In this document: positions 1 to 6,350 of the stretch, in pieces | How the letters are laid out: the number at the start of each line of letters is the position of its first letter | Position numbering within the stretch: the first letter of the stretch is position 1 | Program-made: the position numbers and the translations under genes | The notes under the pieces: model-generated | The model's input: the letters and a program-made list of their open reading frames with translations, nothing else | The model's database searches: none | Told to the model about the DNA's origin: nothing | Assembly: GCA_904420025.1 (NCBI GenBank) | Contig: CAJFTW010000102.1 | Span: forward strand, 1-33,227 | DNA from: Candidatus Pseudolachnospira avium | GTDB taxonomy: Bacteria > Bacillota > Clostridia > Lachnospirales > Lachnospiraceae | Direction: 5' to 3' | DNA: 33,227 bases

Positions 1-781
1 GGTGGATATTGCCAAGCAAGCTCCCAATGTGACCCGGATGAAGATTCTGGGCGCTAAGGTGGTCTCTGTGTCCCATGGTCTGAAGACGCTGAAGGAGGCG
101 GTGGATTCGGCCTTTGAGTCCTACGCCAAAAATTATAAAGACTCAATCTACTGCATTGGCTCCGCCCTGGGACCCCATCCCTTCCCCCTGATTGTCCGGG
201 ACTTCCAGTCGGTGGTGGGCTATGAGGCCCGGGAACAGTTCCAGGAGATGACCGGCCTGATGCCGGATGTGGTTTGCGCCTGTGTGGGCGGCGGCAGCAA
301 CGCCATCGGCACCTTTATTCCTTTCCTGGACGATCCGGTGGACATTGTGGGCGTGGAGCCTTTGGGCCGAGGCCCCAAACTGGGGGACCATGCGGCTTCC
401 GTCCAGTACGGGGAAAAGGGTGTGATGCACGGTTTTGAAAGCCTGATGCTGAAGGATGAGCAGGGGGAGCCGGCACCGGTGTACTCTATCGCCAGCGGCC
501 TGGACTACCCGGCGGTGGGGCCGGAGCACGCCTTCCTCCACGACCTGGGCCGGGTCCGCTATGAGACGGTGGACGATGAGGAGGCCATGGAGGCGTTCTT
601 CAAGCTGTCCCGGTACGAGGGGATCATCCCGGCGGTGGAGAGCTCCCATGCGGTGGCCTGGGCCATGAAGGAGGCCGTGCGGATGCGCCGCGGCTCCATT
701 CTGGTGACCCTGAGCGGCCGGGGAGACAAGGACATTGACTACGTGGTGGAGCACTACGGATACGGTGAGAAGTATCTGTAA
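1..781 (+). CDS. trpB: Tryptophan synthase beta chain, C-terminal part (5' end outside window)
   Basis: This is the PLP-dependent beta subunit of tryptophan synthase, which condenses indole with serine. The frame is already open at base 2. The GTG there aligns inside the family (the 'GAVD..rq..NV.RMK.LGA' stretch), so it is an internal valine and the gene starts upstream of the window. About 260 residues are visible. They include the PLP phosphate-binding glycine loop GGGSNAIG (visible residues about 96-103), the GVEPLG segment and the C-terminal SGRGDKD motif whose serine faces the PLP ring nitrogen. The catalytic lysine lies upstream and cannot be checked. The next gene downstream is not trpA, so the usual trpB-trpA pair is absent on this side. 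Stop is TAA at 779-781. Confidence 0.93.
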   Translation, partial: VDIAKQAPNVTRMKILGAKVVSVSHGLKTLKEAVDSAFESYAKNYKDSIYCIGSALGPHPFPLIVRDFQSVVGYEAREQFQEMTGLMPDVVCACVGGGSNAIGTFIPFLDDPVDIVGVEPLGRGPKLGDHAASVQYGEKGVMHGFESLMLKDEQGEPAPVYSIASGLDYPAVGPEHAFLHDLGRVRYETVDDEEAMEAFFKLSRYEGIIPAVESSHAVAWAMKEAVRMRRGSILVTLSGRGDKDIDYVVEHYGYGEKYL

Positions 782-791
782 GCCATAAAAG

Positions 792-837
792 GGCCGGGAG
801 GCTGTACTGGCAGAAAGGCGCGGACGGCCTCCCGGCC
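792..837. terminator. Perfect 11-bp inverted repeat after trpB
   Basis: GGCCGGGAGGC (792-802) is exactly complementary to GCCTCCCGGCC (827-837) with a 24-nt loop. It sits 10 nt after the trpB stop and 45 nt before the next start codon. No T-run follows on the plus strand, so it may be a terminator without a U-tract or an mRNA 3'-end stabiliser. Confidence 0.5.
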
Positions 838-882
838 GGAGAAGGGCAGAGGGGAGATTTTCTTTCAGGAGGTATGGCGGAC

Positions 883-1875
883 ATGAAAGAAGAATTCTTT
901 ATTCCTTCCGCAGACGGAAAGCGAAAGGTGCACGGCTTCTGGTGGATTCCGGAGGGGAAGGTCCGAGCGGTAGTACAGCTGGTCCACGGGATGGTGGAAC
1001 ACATTGGACGGTATGACGCATTTGCCCGGTATCTGAACCAACAGGGGTTTGCGGTTATCGGCCATGATCATCTGGGCCATGGGGAGTCGGTGCTGGGCCC
1101 GGAGGACTACGGCTTTTTCAGCGAGAAGATGGGCAAGGTGGCGCTGTTAAAGGATATGTACCATGTGACCCGGATGGCCAAGGGGCGTTACCCCATCCTG
1201 CCGGTGTTTGTGCTGGGCCACAGCATGGGCTCCTTCTTCCTGCGCCGGTATCTGACCATTTACGGGGATAAGATTGACGGGGCCATTATCATGGGAACCG
1301 GCTGGGAGCCCTTGGGGGCAGTGCGCTTTGGGCGGATCCTGGCCAAGGTTTTGATGGTGGTCCGGGGCGGCCATTTCCGCAGCCAGCTGGTCAACGGCCT
1401 GGCATTGGGAAGCTATGTGGGCAAATTCGGCGGAAAGCGGCGGCCCGGATCCTGGCTTAGCCGGAACGAGGAGAACGTAAGGGCCTACCGGGAGGATGCC
1501 CACTGCCAGTTCCGGTTTACCGTATCCGCCTACCACGATTTCTTCAGCGTGCTGGAGGACCTGGCCAAGAAGAAAAACTTTGACCGGATTCCCCGGAACC
1601 TGCCGGTGCTGCTGGTTTCCGGCATGGACGATGCCCTGGGCGGCTTTACCAAGAAGGTGCTCCGGGTCTACAACGAGTTTGTGGAGCTGGGAATGGAGGA
1701 TGTGGACGTGCGCTTCTACAAGGATGACCGCCATGAGATCCTCAACGAGCTGGACCGGGATGCGGTGTACGAGGATATCCGGGACTGGCTGGAGCGGCAT
1801 CTGGAGGAGCGGGCGGAGACGCCGGCGGCCTCCCGCAGCACGGCGAAAGCGGCGGGGGATATGGCAGGAAAATAG
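883..1875 (+). CDS. Alpha/beta hydrolase, lysophospholipase / monoacylglycerol-lipase-like (serine aminopeptidase S33 fold)
   Basis: This is a cytoplasmic serine hydrolase of about 330 residues without a signal peptide. The nucleophile elbow is GHSMG with Ser114. The acid is probably an Asp in VSGMDD (about 249-250) and the base is His284 in DRHEILNE. The HGMVEH motif near residue 35 provides the oxyanion region, and GHDHLGHGES is typical of the MAGL/lysophospholipase (PldB) group. ATG at 883 was chosen because AGGAGG (867-872) lies 10 nt upstream; the in-frame ATG at 874 would be only 1 nt from it. It is followed immediately by a GNAT gene with a 1-nt gap. The natural substrate cannot be read from sequence; a mono-acylglycerol or lysophospholipid is inferred from the family. 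Confidence 0.85.
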   Translation: MKEEFFIPSADGKRKVHGFWWIPEGKVRAVVQLVHGMVEHIGRYDAFARYLNQQGFAVIGHDHLGHGESVLGPEDYGFFSEKMGKVALLKDMYHVTRMAKGRYPILPVFVLGHSMGSFFLRRYLTIYGDKIDGAIIMGTGWEPLGAVRFGRILAKVLMVVRGGHFRSQLVNGLALGSYVGKFGGKRRPGSWLSRNEENVRAYREDAHCQFRFTVSAYHDFFSVLEDLAKKKNFDRIPRNLPVLLVSGMDDALGGFTKKVLRVYNEFVELGMEDVDVRFYKDDRHEILNELDRDAVYEDIRDWLERHLEERAETPAASRSTAKAAGDMAGK

Positions 1876-1876
1876 C

Positions 1877-2494
1877 ATGTGCAGGTGGAAGATGGAAAAT
1901 ACGCCGGAGCTGATGACAGAGCGGCTGGTACTGCGCCGTTTTGCCCCGGGGGACGGGGAAGCGGTGCTGCGGATTTTGGGGGACCGGCAGGTGAACACCT
2001 TCCTGCCCATGTTCCCTCTGGAAAACCAGGCGGAGGCGGAGCGGTACCTGCGGGAGACATACCTGGATTTTTACCGGCGGCCCTGGGGGTACCGGTACGC
2101 CGTGGCCCTCCGGGAAAACAGCCGGGTGGTGGGGTATGTCCATCTGTCGGATCCGGAAAGCCTGGATCTGGGCTACGGCCTGGAGCAGGCTTTCTGGCAT
2201 CAAGGGCTGGCGGCGGAGGCCTGCCGGGCGCTGATGGGCCGCTGGCAGAACGCCGGGATCCCCTACATCACCGCCACCCACGATGTGAACAATCCCCGAA
2301 GCGGGGCGGTGATGCGAAAGCTCGGCATGACCTACCGCTATTCCTACCGGGAGCTTTGGCAGCCCAAGGATTTCTGGGTGACCTTCCGCATGTACCAGCG
2401 GAATCTGGACGGCCGGGAGGAGCGGGTATACCGGGGCTACTGGGAACGGTACCCGGAGCACTTTGTGGAGCCCCTGGAGGGAGAGCTCCTGTAA
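1877..2494 (+). CDS. GNAT-family N-acetyltransferase (RimJ/RimL-like)
   Basis: The product of about 205 residues carries the hallmarks of the RimJ/RimL-type GNAT fold: an N-terminal TERLVLRRF strand, a central VVGYVHLSD strand and the acetyl-CoA loop region LGYGLEQAFWHQGLAAEA. A DVNNPRSGAVMRKLGM segment follows, the asparagine/serine motif typical of this subfamily. The gene starts 1 nt after the hydrolase stop and is almost certainly co-transcribed. AGGAA at 1866-1870 favours ATG 1877; ATG 1892 with AGGTGG three bases before it is an alternative that would shorten the protein by five residues. The acceptor (protein N-terminus, amine drug or small metabolite) is unknown. Confidence 0.85.
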   Translation: MCRWKMENTPELMTERLVLRRFAPGDGEAVLRILGDRQVNTFLPMFPLENQAEAERYLRETYLDFYRRPWGYRYAVALRENSRVVGYVHLSDPESLDLGYGLEQAFWHQGLAAEACRALMGRWQNAGIPYITATHDVNNPRSGAVMRKLGMTYRYSYRELWQPKDFWVTFRMYQRNLDGREERVYRGYWERYPEHFVEPLEGELL

Positions 2495-2527
2495 GCGGCC
2501 GGGGGGGGGCTTCAGCCCCGCAGCCGC
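2495..2527. terminator. Convergent hairpin with a nine-G run
   Basis: GGGGCT (2506-2511) pairs with AGCCCC (2514-2519), and GCGGC (2495-2499) pairs with GCCGC (2523-2527). The structure covers the 17-nt gap between the convergent GNAT and DUF4125 genes and the last codons of the latter. Nine consecutive G (2501-2509) lie in the arm. No U-tract is seen on either strand. Confidence 0.4.
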
Positions 2528-3126
2528 CGCTCTGCCTCCTCCAGGGAAGCGTACCCGTAGGCCCGGACCGTGGCGGTCATAATCAGCAGGGTCAGGTTTT
2601 TCCCTTCCTGCCGCAGCTGGTTGAGGAACCGGTGGTACCGCCGCAGCGTGGGGAGGGAGTAGGTTTTCAGCTCCCCCTGGAGATAGGTTTCAAAGGAAGT
2701 ATCCTCCTCTGTGTCCTGGGAGGAGGAGAGTGCCCGGTTCCCGGAAGCGAGAACCGGGTATTTTTGACGGTATTCCGCCATCCAGGCCAGCTGGATGGGC
2801 ACAATCTGCCGGATTTCCTCCAGGGCCTCATCGGAGGTCTCCGGCAGCCGGGAGCGGAGGGCCGCAAACTGCCGGGGGCTGGTCCGCTCCATCATCCAGG
2901 CATACTTTTCCGCCAGCGGGTTCCGCCCCTGGGCCGCGGCCCGGTCCAGGTCCTTCCGGTAGCTGTCCACCAGCTCCTCCGGCCAGGGTGCAAACTGGCT
3001 GCGGCGCATGAGGAAGAAGGTTTCCGGGTCATCCTGGCAGGCCGCCCGCCCGCCCTCGTTCTGTACGTTCTGGAACAGCTCCCACTCGGTCCGGATCAGC
3101 TGTTCCTTTTTTGCTTCCAGGGTCAT
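2512..3126 (-). CDS. DUF4125 family protein
   Basis: A 204-residue soluble, mostly helical protein. I recognise the DUF4125 pattern: an N-terminal E.E.F..V.NEGGRA.CQ.DP.TF..MR.SQF segment (about residues 15-46), then ...LDRA...GRN.L.EKYA.MME.TSP. There are no membrane segments or signal peptide. It is the last gene of a three-gene operon. Its ATG (3124-3126) lies 4 nt after the DUF4037 stop, with AAGGAG nine bases before it. The conserved acidic/His-poor helical core gives no catalytic clue. The family has no established function that I know of; linkage to a nucleotidyltransferase-like DUF4037 protein suggests they act together. Confidence 0.8.
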   Translation of the reverse strand: MTLEAKKEQLIRTEWELFQNVQNEGGRAACQDDPETFFLMRRSQFAPWPEELVDSYRKDLDRAAAQGRNPLAEKYAWMMERTSPRQFAALRSRLPETSDEALEEIRQIVPIQLAWMAEYRQKYPVLASGNRALSSSQDTEEDTSFETYLQGELKTYSLPTLRRYHRFLNQLRQEGKNLTLLIMTATVRAYGYASLEEAERRLRG

Positions 3127-3130
3127 GGCA

Positions 3131-4114
3131 TTACGCTCCTTCCATCACATGGCAGCGGCGCAGCACCGGGTCCTGGATCCGCTTTTGGATCTCCCAGGCG
3201 TGGGGTTCCAGAAAATCGTCGTCCCGGGTGGTGAGACCCTGGGCGTGGAGCTCCCGGATGGCCTTGCCGCAGATGCTCTCAATCAGCTGTACCTTCCGGT
3301 CCAGCCGGTTTACGTAGGGGTTGAACCGGGGGGAATCCTGGTTCTCCCAGGCCTGGCCCTGGACGCCCAGCTCCATCAGCTCTTGGAGCAGCGGGGCCAC
3401 GGCAGGGGCCAGAATGGGCAGGTCCGCCATGCCCCGGAACATCCACTTATAGTAAGGGGTATACCGGCGGTTCAGCAGGTACACCAGGGAGATGGCCGCC
3501 TGAACAAACTCCCGCAGGGCCAGCTCCGCCGCCACCGTCTCCCCCCGGCGCATGCAGCGGCCGTAGTTGTACTGGCCGGACTGGGCCATAATGGCCGCCC
3601 GGGCCGCCAGCTTTTGGATCCGCACGTCCTCCGGGTAGGCGGACAGGGCGGAGCGGATGGCGGAGAACTCCCCCAGGGGGTCCGCAAACACCTCTCCGTT
3701 GGTGGCGGAGGCCAGGGCCGCGTCCGGCAGGTACAGCCAGCGGAGCAGGGAGCGGGGCGGCTGCTCCTCCCCCACAAACTGCCGGTAAAAGGCGTGGATC
3801 TCCTGCACGCCCACCCGGCCGCCGCCCTGGGAGCTGGCAATTCGTCCCGGCACCCCCAGGAAATCCTTGGGCAGGGCGTCGTAGGCGGCCTGCAGATCCT
3901 TCCCGTAGGCGTCATAGTCCTCCTGGGTCAGCCACAGGCAGAAGGCCGGACCAAAGTCATGATCCCGGGAGATGGCGTCGTCAAAGCCCAGGCATTCGGA
4001 GCCTTCGCCGACCAGGCCCACAGCCACCCGGCCGGCCAGCTGGGGAAACTGGCGCTCCAGCATGGGCTTCCCGCAGGCATCGTAGTACCGCCGGGACAGT
4101 TCCAAGCCTTTCAC
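3131..4114 (-). CDS. DUF4037 protein with nucleotidyltransferase-like active site
   Basis: A 327-residue protein. Near the N-terminus (residues about 36-54) it has a polymerase-beta-type nucleotidyltransferase signature: a G-E-G-S-E loop followed by D51-H-D53, spaced as in hG[GS]...DhD. This implies metal-dependent NTP binding or nucleotidyl transfer. The rest is helical and matches DUF4037. It begins with GTG (4112-4114) overlapping the TPR gene's stop as GTGA; GGAGG seven bases upstream, inside the TPR gene, supports this. The substrate is unknown: it could modify an RNA, a protein or a small molecule. DUF4125 follows after 4 nt. The family assignment is fairly sure; catalytic activity is inferred from the motif alone. 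Confidence 0.8.
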   Translation of the reverse strand: MKGLELSRRYYDACGKPMLERQFPQLAGRVAVGLVGEGSECLGFDDAISRDHDFGPAFCLWLTQEDYDAYGKDLQAAYDALPKDFLGVPGRIASSQGGGRVGVQEIHAFYRQFVGEEQPPRSLLRWLYLPDAALASATNGEVFADPLGEFSAIRSALSAYPEDVRIQKLAARAAIMAQSGQYNYGRCMRRGETVAAELALREFVQAAISLVYLLNRRYTPYYKWMFRGMADLPILAPAVAPLLQELMELGVQGQAWENQDSPRFNPYVNRLDRKVQLIESICGKAIRELHAQGLTTRDDDFLEPHAWEIQKRIQDPVLRRCHVMEGA

Positions 4115-4977
4115 GGTCCTACCTCCCCCGGAGCCTGCGGGGCGGTGCCGGAAACCTGCGGCGCCTCTCCGGCGGTGCCGGAAGCCTCCAGGGCCTTCCG
4201 GGCCGCCTCCAGGTTCTGGCAGGTGATCCGGTAGCCATCGTTTTCCCCAAAGCTGCTCCGGATCTCCGGCAGGGCTTTCTCGTACAGCTCCACCGCCCGG
4301 AGGAAATCGCCCTCCCGGTAGGCCAGCTCTGCGGCTGCCGCCAGGGCCGCGCCGTAGTGGGCGTCCCGGGGGCCGTCCCCCTCCTCAAACAGGGCCAGGG
4401 CCTGGTCCAGGTGCTCCCGGGCCTCCTCCCGGCGCTCCAGGGAGAGCAGGGAGAGGGCCAGGTTGGAGTGGGTGGTGGCCACCTCCGCCCTGGCGTCCTT
4501 CAACGTCTGCAAAATTTCCATGGCCTGCTCCAGGCAGGAGATGGCTTCCTGGTGCTGCTCCAGGGCTTGGTAGACCTGGCTCATGTTGTTTAAAAGGCTG
4601 GCCAGAGGGTAGCCGGTTTCCCCCAGCAGCTGCAGGGTGGCCAGGGCCTCCTGGTACAGGTCCGCGGCCCGGGAAAGATCCCCTGCGGCCCGGTAGGCGG
4701 TGGCGGCGTTGATCAGGGTGGTGCCGTGGGGCGCGGTGCCGGCCAGGCCCATATCCCCAATGGCCTTCAGGGCCTGGTCCGCCATCTCCAGGGACTTTTC
4801 TGTCTGGCTGGTGCTGCGGTAGAAGCCGGCCAGCTCATTTAAGAGGGTCAGGGCCGCGCCGGCGTCCCCCTCCTGCCGGGCCTCCTCCAGCTGCCGGGTC
4901 AGATAGGGCTCCACCTGATCCAGCTGCTTTTCCTCCAGCAGCCAGTCCAGATGGGAAAGAACGGATTGCACATTCAT
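4111..4977 (-). CDS. Tetratricopeptide repeat protein, first full gene of the DUF4037/DUF4125 operon
   Basis: A 288-residue cytoplasmic protein built of about six TPR helical pairs (e.g. AATAYRAAGDLSRAADLYQEAL, NNMSQVYQALEQHQEAIS, NLALSLLSLERREEAREHL, AELAYREGDFLRAVELYEKAL), a protein-protein interaction scaffold. It ends in a short Pro/Ala/Gly tail in which SGTAxEAPQV-like decapeptides occur twice, encoded by a 30-bp repeat (GGCGGTGCCGGAA at 4141-4153 and 4171-4183). The start ATG (4975-4977) has AAGGAGG eight bases upstream. It overlaps the DUF4037 gene by four bases, so the three products are translationally coupled. A likely role is presenting a client to the nucleotidyltransferase-like partner, which is inference. 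Confidence 0.85.
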   Translation of the reverse strand: MNVQSVLSHLDWLLEEKQLDQVEPYLTRQLEEARQEGDAGAALTLLNELAGFYRSTSQTEKSLEMADQALKAIGDMGLAGTAPHGTTLINAATAYRAAGDLSRAADLYQEALATLQLLGETGYPLASLLNNMSQVYQALEQHQEAISCLEQAMEILQTLKDARAEVATTHSNLALSLLSLERREEAREHLDQALALFEEGDGPRDAHYGAALAAAAELAYREGDFLRAVELYEKALPEIRSSFGENDGYRITCQNLEAARKALEASGTAGEAPQVSGTAPQAPGEVGP

Positions 4978-5081
4978 GGGAAAACCTCCTTCGTAAATTC
5001 TTTAGAAAACCTTGTAAATTCTGCGGAAACCTTCACGCCGCTGCCGCGGGCACCACGAACCACGCGGGCACCGCGAACCAT
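4974..5081 (-). CDS. Possible 35-residue leader ORF ending on the TPR start codon
   Basis: An ATG at 5081 opens a 35-codon frame whose TGA (4974-4976) overlaps the TPR ATG as ATGA, the classical coupling arrangement. Its N-terminal half is Arg-rich with a hexapeptide repeat (MVRGAR-VVRGAR). The second half has a heptapeptide repeat (KVSAEFT-RFSKEFT). Both underlying DNA repeats keep codon phase (18 and 21 bp). Against it: no convincing Shine-Dalgarno precedes the ATG, the frame stays open further upstream, and GC-rich DNA gives many open frames. It could be a regulatory leader peptide, a small protein, or chance. Confidence 0.3.
   Translation of the reverse strand: MVRGARVVRGARGSGVKVSAEFTRFSKEFTKEVFP
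4993..5033. repeat. Imperfect tandem repeat, about 21 bp x 2
   Basis: GTAAATTC followed by a purine-rich stretch and AACCTT occurs at 4993-5013 and again directly at 5014-5033. The repeat begins just upstream of the TPR ribosome binding site (minus strand) and would lie in the mRNA leader. Confidence 0.7.
5045..5080. repeat. Tandem 18-bp direct repeat x 2
   Basis: CGCGGGCACCACGAACCA (5045-5062) is followed directly by CGCGGGCACCGCGAACCA (5063-5080); 17 of 18 positions match. It lies between the candidate minus-strand promoter and the TPR gene. Confidence 0.85.
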
Positions 5082-5111
5082 GAAAGCCCGCGGAGGGCCG
5101 GTTCCAGGAAT

Positions 5112-5141
5112 AGGATAGCACAGCGGGAGGCGGCAGGTAAA
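5112..5141 (-). promoter_or_regulatory. Candidate promoter of the TPR-DUF4037-DUF4125 operon
   Basis: On the minus strand TTTACC (-35, 5136-5141) is followed after 18 nt by TATCCT (-10, 5112-5117), with TG one base before the -10. Transcription would start near 5105 and give a leader of about 127 nt carrying both tandem repeats. Confidence 0.4.
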
Positions 5142-5207
5142 GAGAAAAATCGTCGAAGTTTCCCGAAAACTTTTTGCCCCGTTCCAGGCCATTGGGACGC
5201 AAATTTC

Positions 5208-5236
5208 TTGTTCCTGCCGGAAAGATGTGCTAAGAT
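5208..5236 (+). promoter_or_regulatory. Candidate sigma-A promoter of the dgt-dnaG-sigA operon
   Basis: TTGTTC (5208-5213), a 17-nt spacer and TAAGAT (5231-5236) on the plus strand. The start site would be near 5243, about 85 nt before the dgt ATG. This is the only good promoter seen in the 350-nt divergent gap. Confidence 0.55.
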
Positions 5237-5245
5237 ATAGAGGAA

Positions 5246-5299
5246 AAGCCTCGGGAGGGGCAGGTACGGCGGAAAAGCGGAGCATGCCGCCCGGGGCTT
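5246..5299 (+). promoter_or_regulatory. Structured 5' leader of the dgt operon
   Basis: AAGCCTCGGG (5246-5255) can pair with CCCGGGGCTT (5290-5299) over 10 bp with one G-U pair, enclosing a GGCGG/CCGCC hairpin. The fold starts within a few bases of the predicted transcript end. No T-run follows, so it is not a terminator; it may protect the 5' end. Confidence 0.35.
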
Positions 5300-5327
5300 C
5301 CCCACGAAAGAGTTTGGAGGAAAGGCC

Positions 5328-6335
5328 ATGACCATTCGGGAACAGACGGAACAGCTGGAGGCAGACATCCTAAGCCCTTTTGCGTCCCTGAGCCAGAACA
5401 GCCGGGGGCGGGACCGGCCGGAGACGCCCTGTGAGATCCGCACCGACTACCAGCGGGACCGGGACCGGATCATCCACTGCAAGGCCTTCCGCCGGATGAA
5501 GCACAAGACCCAGGTGTTTCTGGACCCGGCGGGGGATCACTACCGGACTCGCCTGACCCACACCCTGGAGGTGTCCCAGATTGCCCGGACCATCGCCAAG
5601 GCGCTGCGGCTCAACGAGGACCTGACGGAGGCCATTGCCCTGGGGCATGACCTGGGCCACACCCCCTTCGGCCATGCCGGGGAGCGGATCTTAAACCAGA
5701 TCTGCGAGGGCGGCTTCACCCACTACGAGCAGAGTGTGCGGGTGGTGGAGTGCCTGGAGAAGGAGGGGCGGGGGCTGAACCTGACCTGGGAGGTGCGGGA
5801 CGGCATCCGGAACCACCGGACCAGCGGCCGTCCGGCCACCATGGAGGGGAAGATTGTGCGCCTGTCCAATAAGATTGCCTACATAAACCACGACATTGAC
5901 GACGCCATCCGGGCGGGCCTGCTCCGGGAGGACCGGCTGCCGGAGGAGTTTACCAAGGTACTGGGACATTCGGTGCGGGAGCGGCTGAATACCCTGATCC
6001 GCAACGTCATCGACTCCAGCCTGAACCAGCCGGACATCCGGATGGACGGGGAGATTGAGGCGGCCATGCAGGGGCTCCGGGGCTTTATGTTCGATCACAT
6101 TTATACCAACAGCGCGGCCAAGCAGGAGGACCGGAAGGCCCAGGAGCTGCTGCGCCGGCTCTACGAGTACTACATGGAGCACACCGAGGAGCTGCCGGAG
6201 GAGTACTTCAATATGATCTGGATCCGCCGGGACCCGGTGTCCCGGGTGGTGTGCGACTATGTGGCGGGGATGACGGACGGCTACGCCATTGACACCTACC
6301 AGCGGCTGTTTGTGCCGGTGGCGTGGAAGTACTGA
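5328..6335 (+). CDS. dgt: Deoxyguanosinetriphosphate triphosphohydrolase-like HD protein
   Basis: An HD-superfamily dNTP triphosphohydrolase, splitting dNTPs to deoxynucleoside and triphosphate, of 335 residues, the usual length of the short Firmicutes form. The metal site is visible as H78 (RLTHTLEV), the HD pair H107-D108 in ALGHDLGHTPFGH, and a later Asp in AYINHDIDDA. The N-terminal RTDYQRDRDRIIHCKAFRRMKHKTQVF block is family-typical. GGAGG at 5316-5320 supports the ATG at 5328. It is the first gene of the operon, 15 nt before dnaG, the order found in many Clostridia. This places dNTP pool control next to primase. Substrate preference (dGTP versus all dNTPs) cannot be told from sequence. 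Confidence 0.93.
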   Translation: MTIREQTEQLEADILSPFASLSQNSRGRDRPETPCEIRTDYQRDRDRIIHCKAFRRMKHKTQVFLDPAGDHYRTRLTHTLEVSQIARTIAKALRLNEDLTEAIALGHDLGHTPFGHAGERILNQICEGGFTHYEQSVRVVECLEKEGRGLNLTWEVRDGIRNHRTSGRPATMEGKIVRLSNKIAYINHDIDDAIRAGLLREDRLPEEFTKVLGHSVRERLNTLIRNVIDSSLNQPDIRMDGEIEAAMQGLRGFMFDHIYTNSAAKQEDRKAQELLRRLYEYYMEHTEELPEEYFNMIWIRRDPVSRVVCDYVAGMTDGYAIDTYQRLFVPVAWKY

Positions 6336-6350
6336 GGGAGGAGGAAGCGC

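Noticed and set aside
874-882. ATG 874 as start of the alpha/beta hydrolase
   Set aside because: AGGAGG ends one base before it, too close for initiation; ATG 883 has the right spacing.
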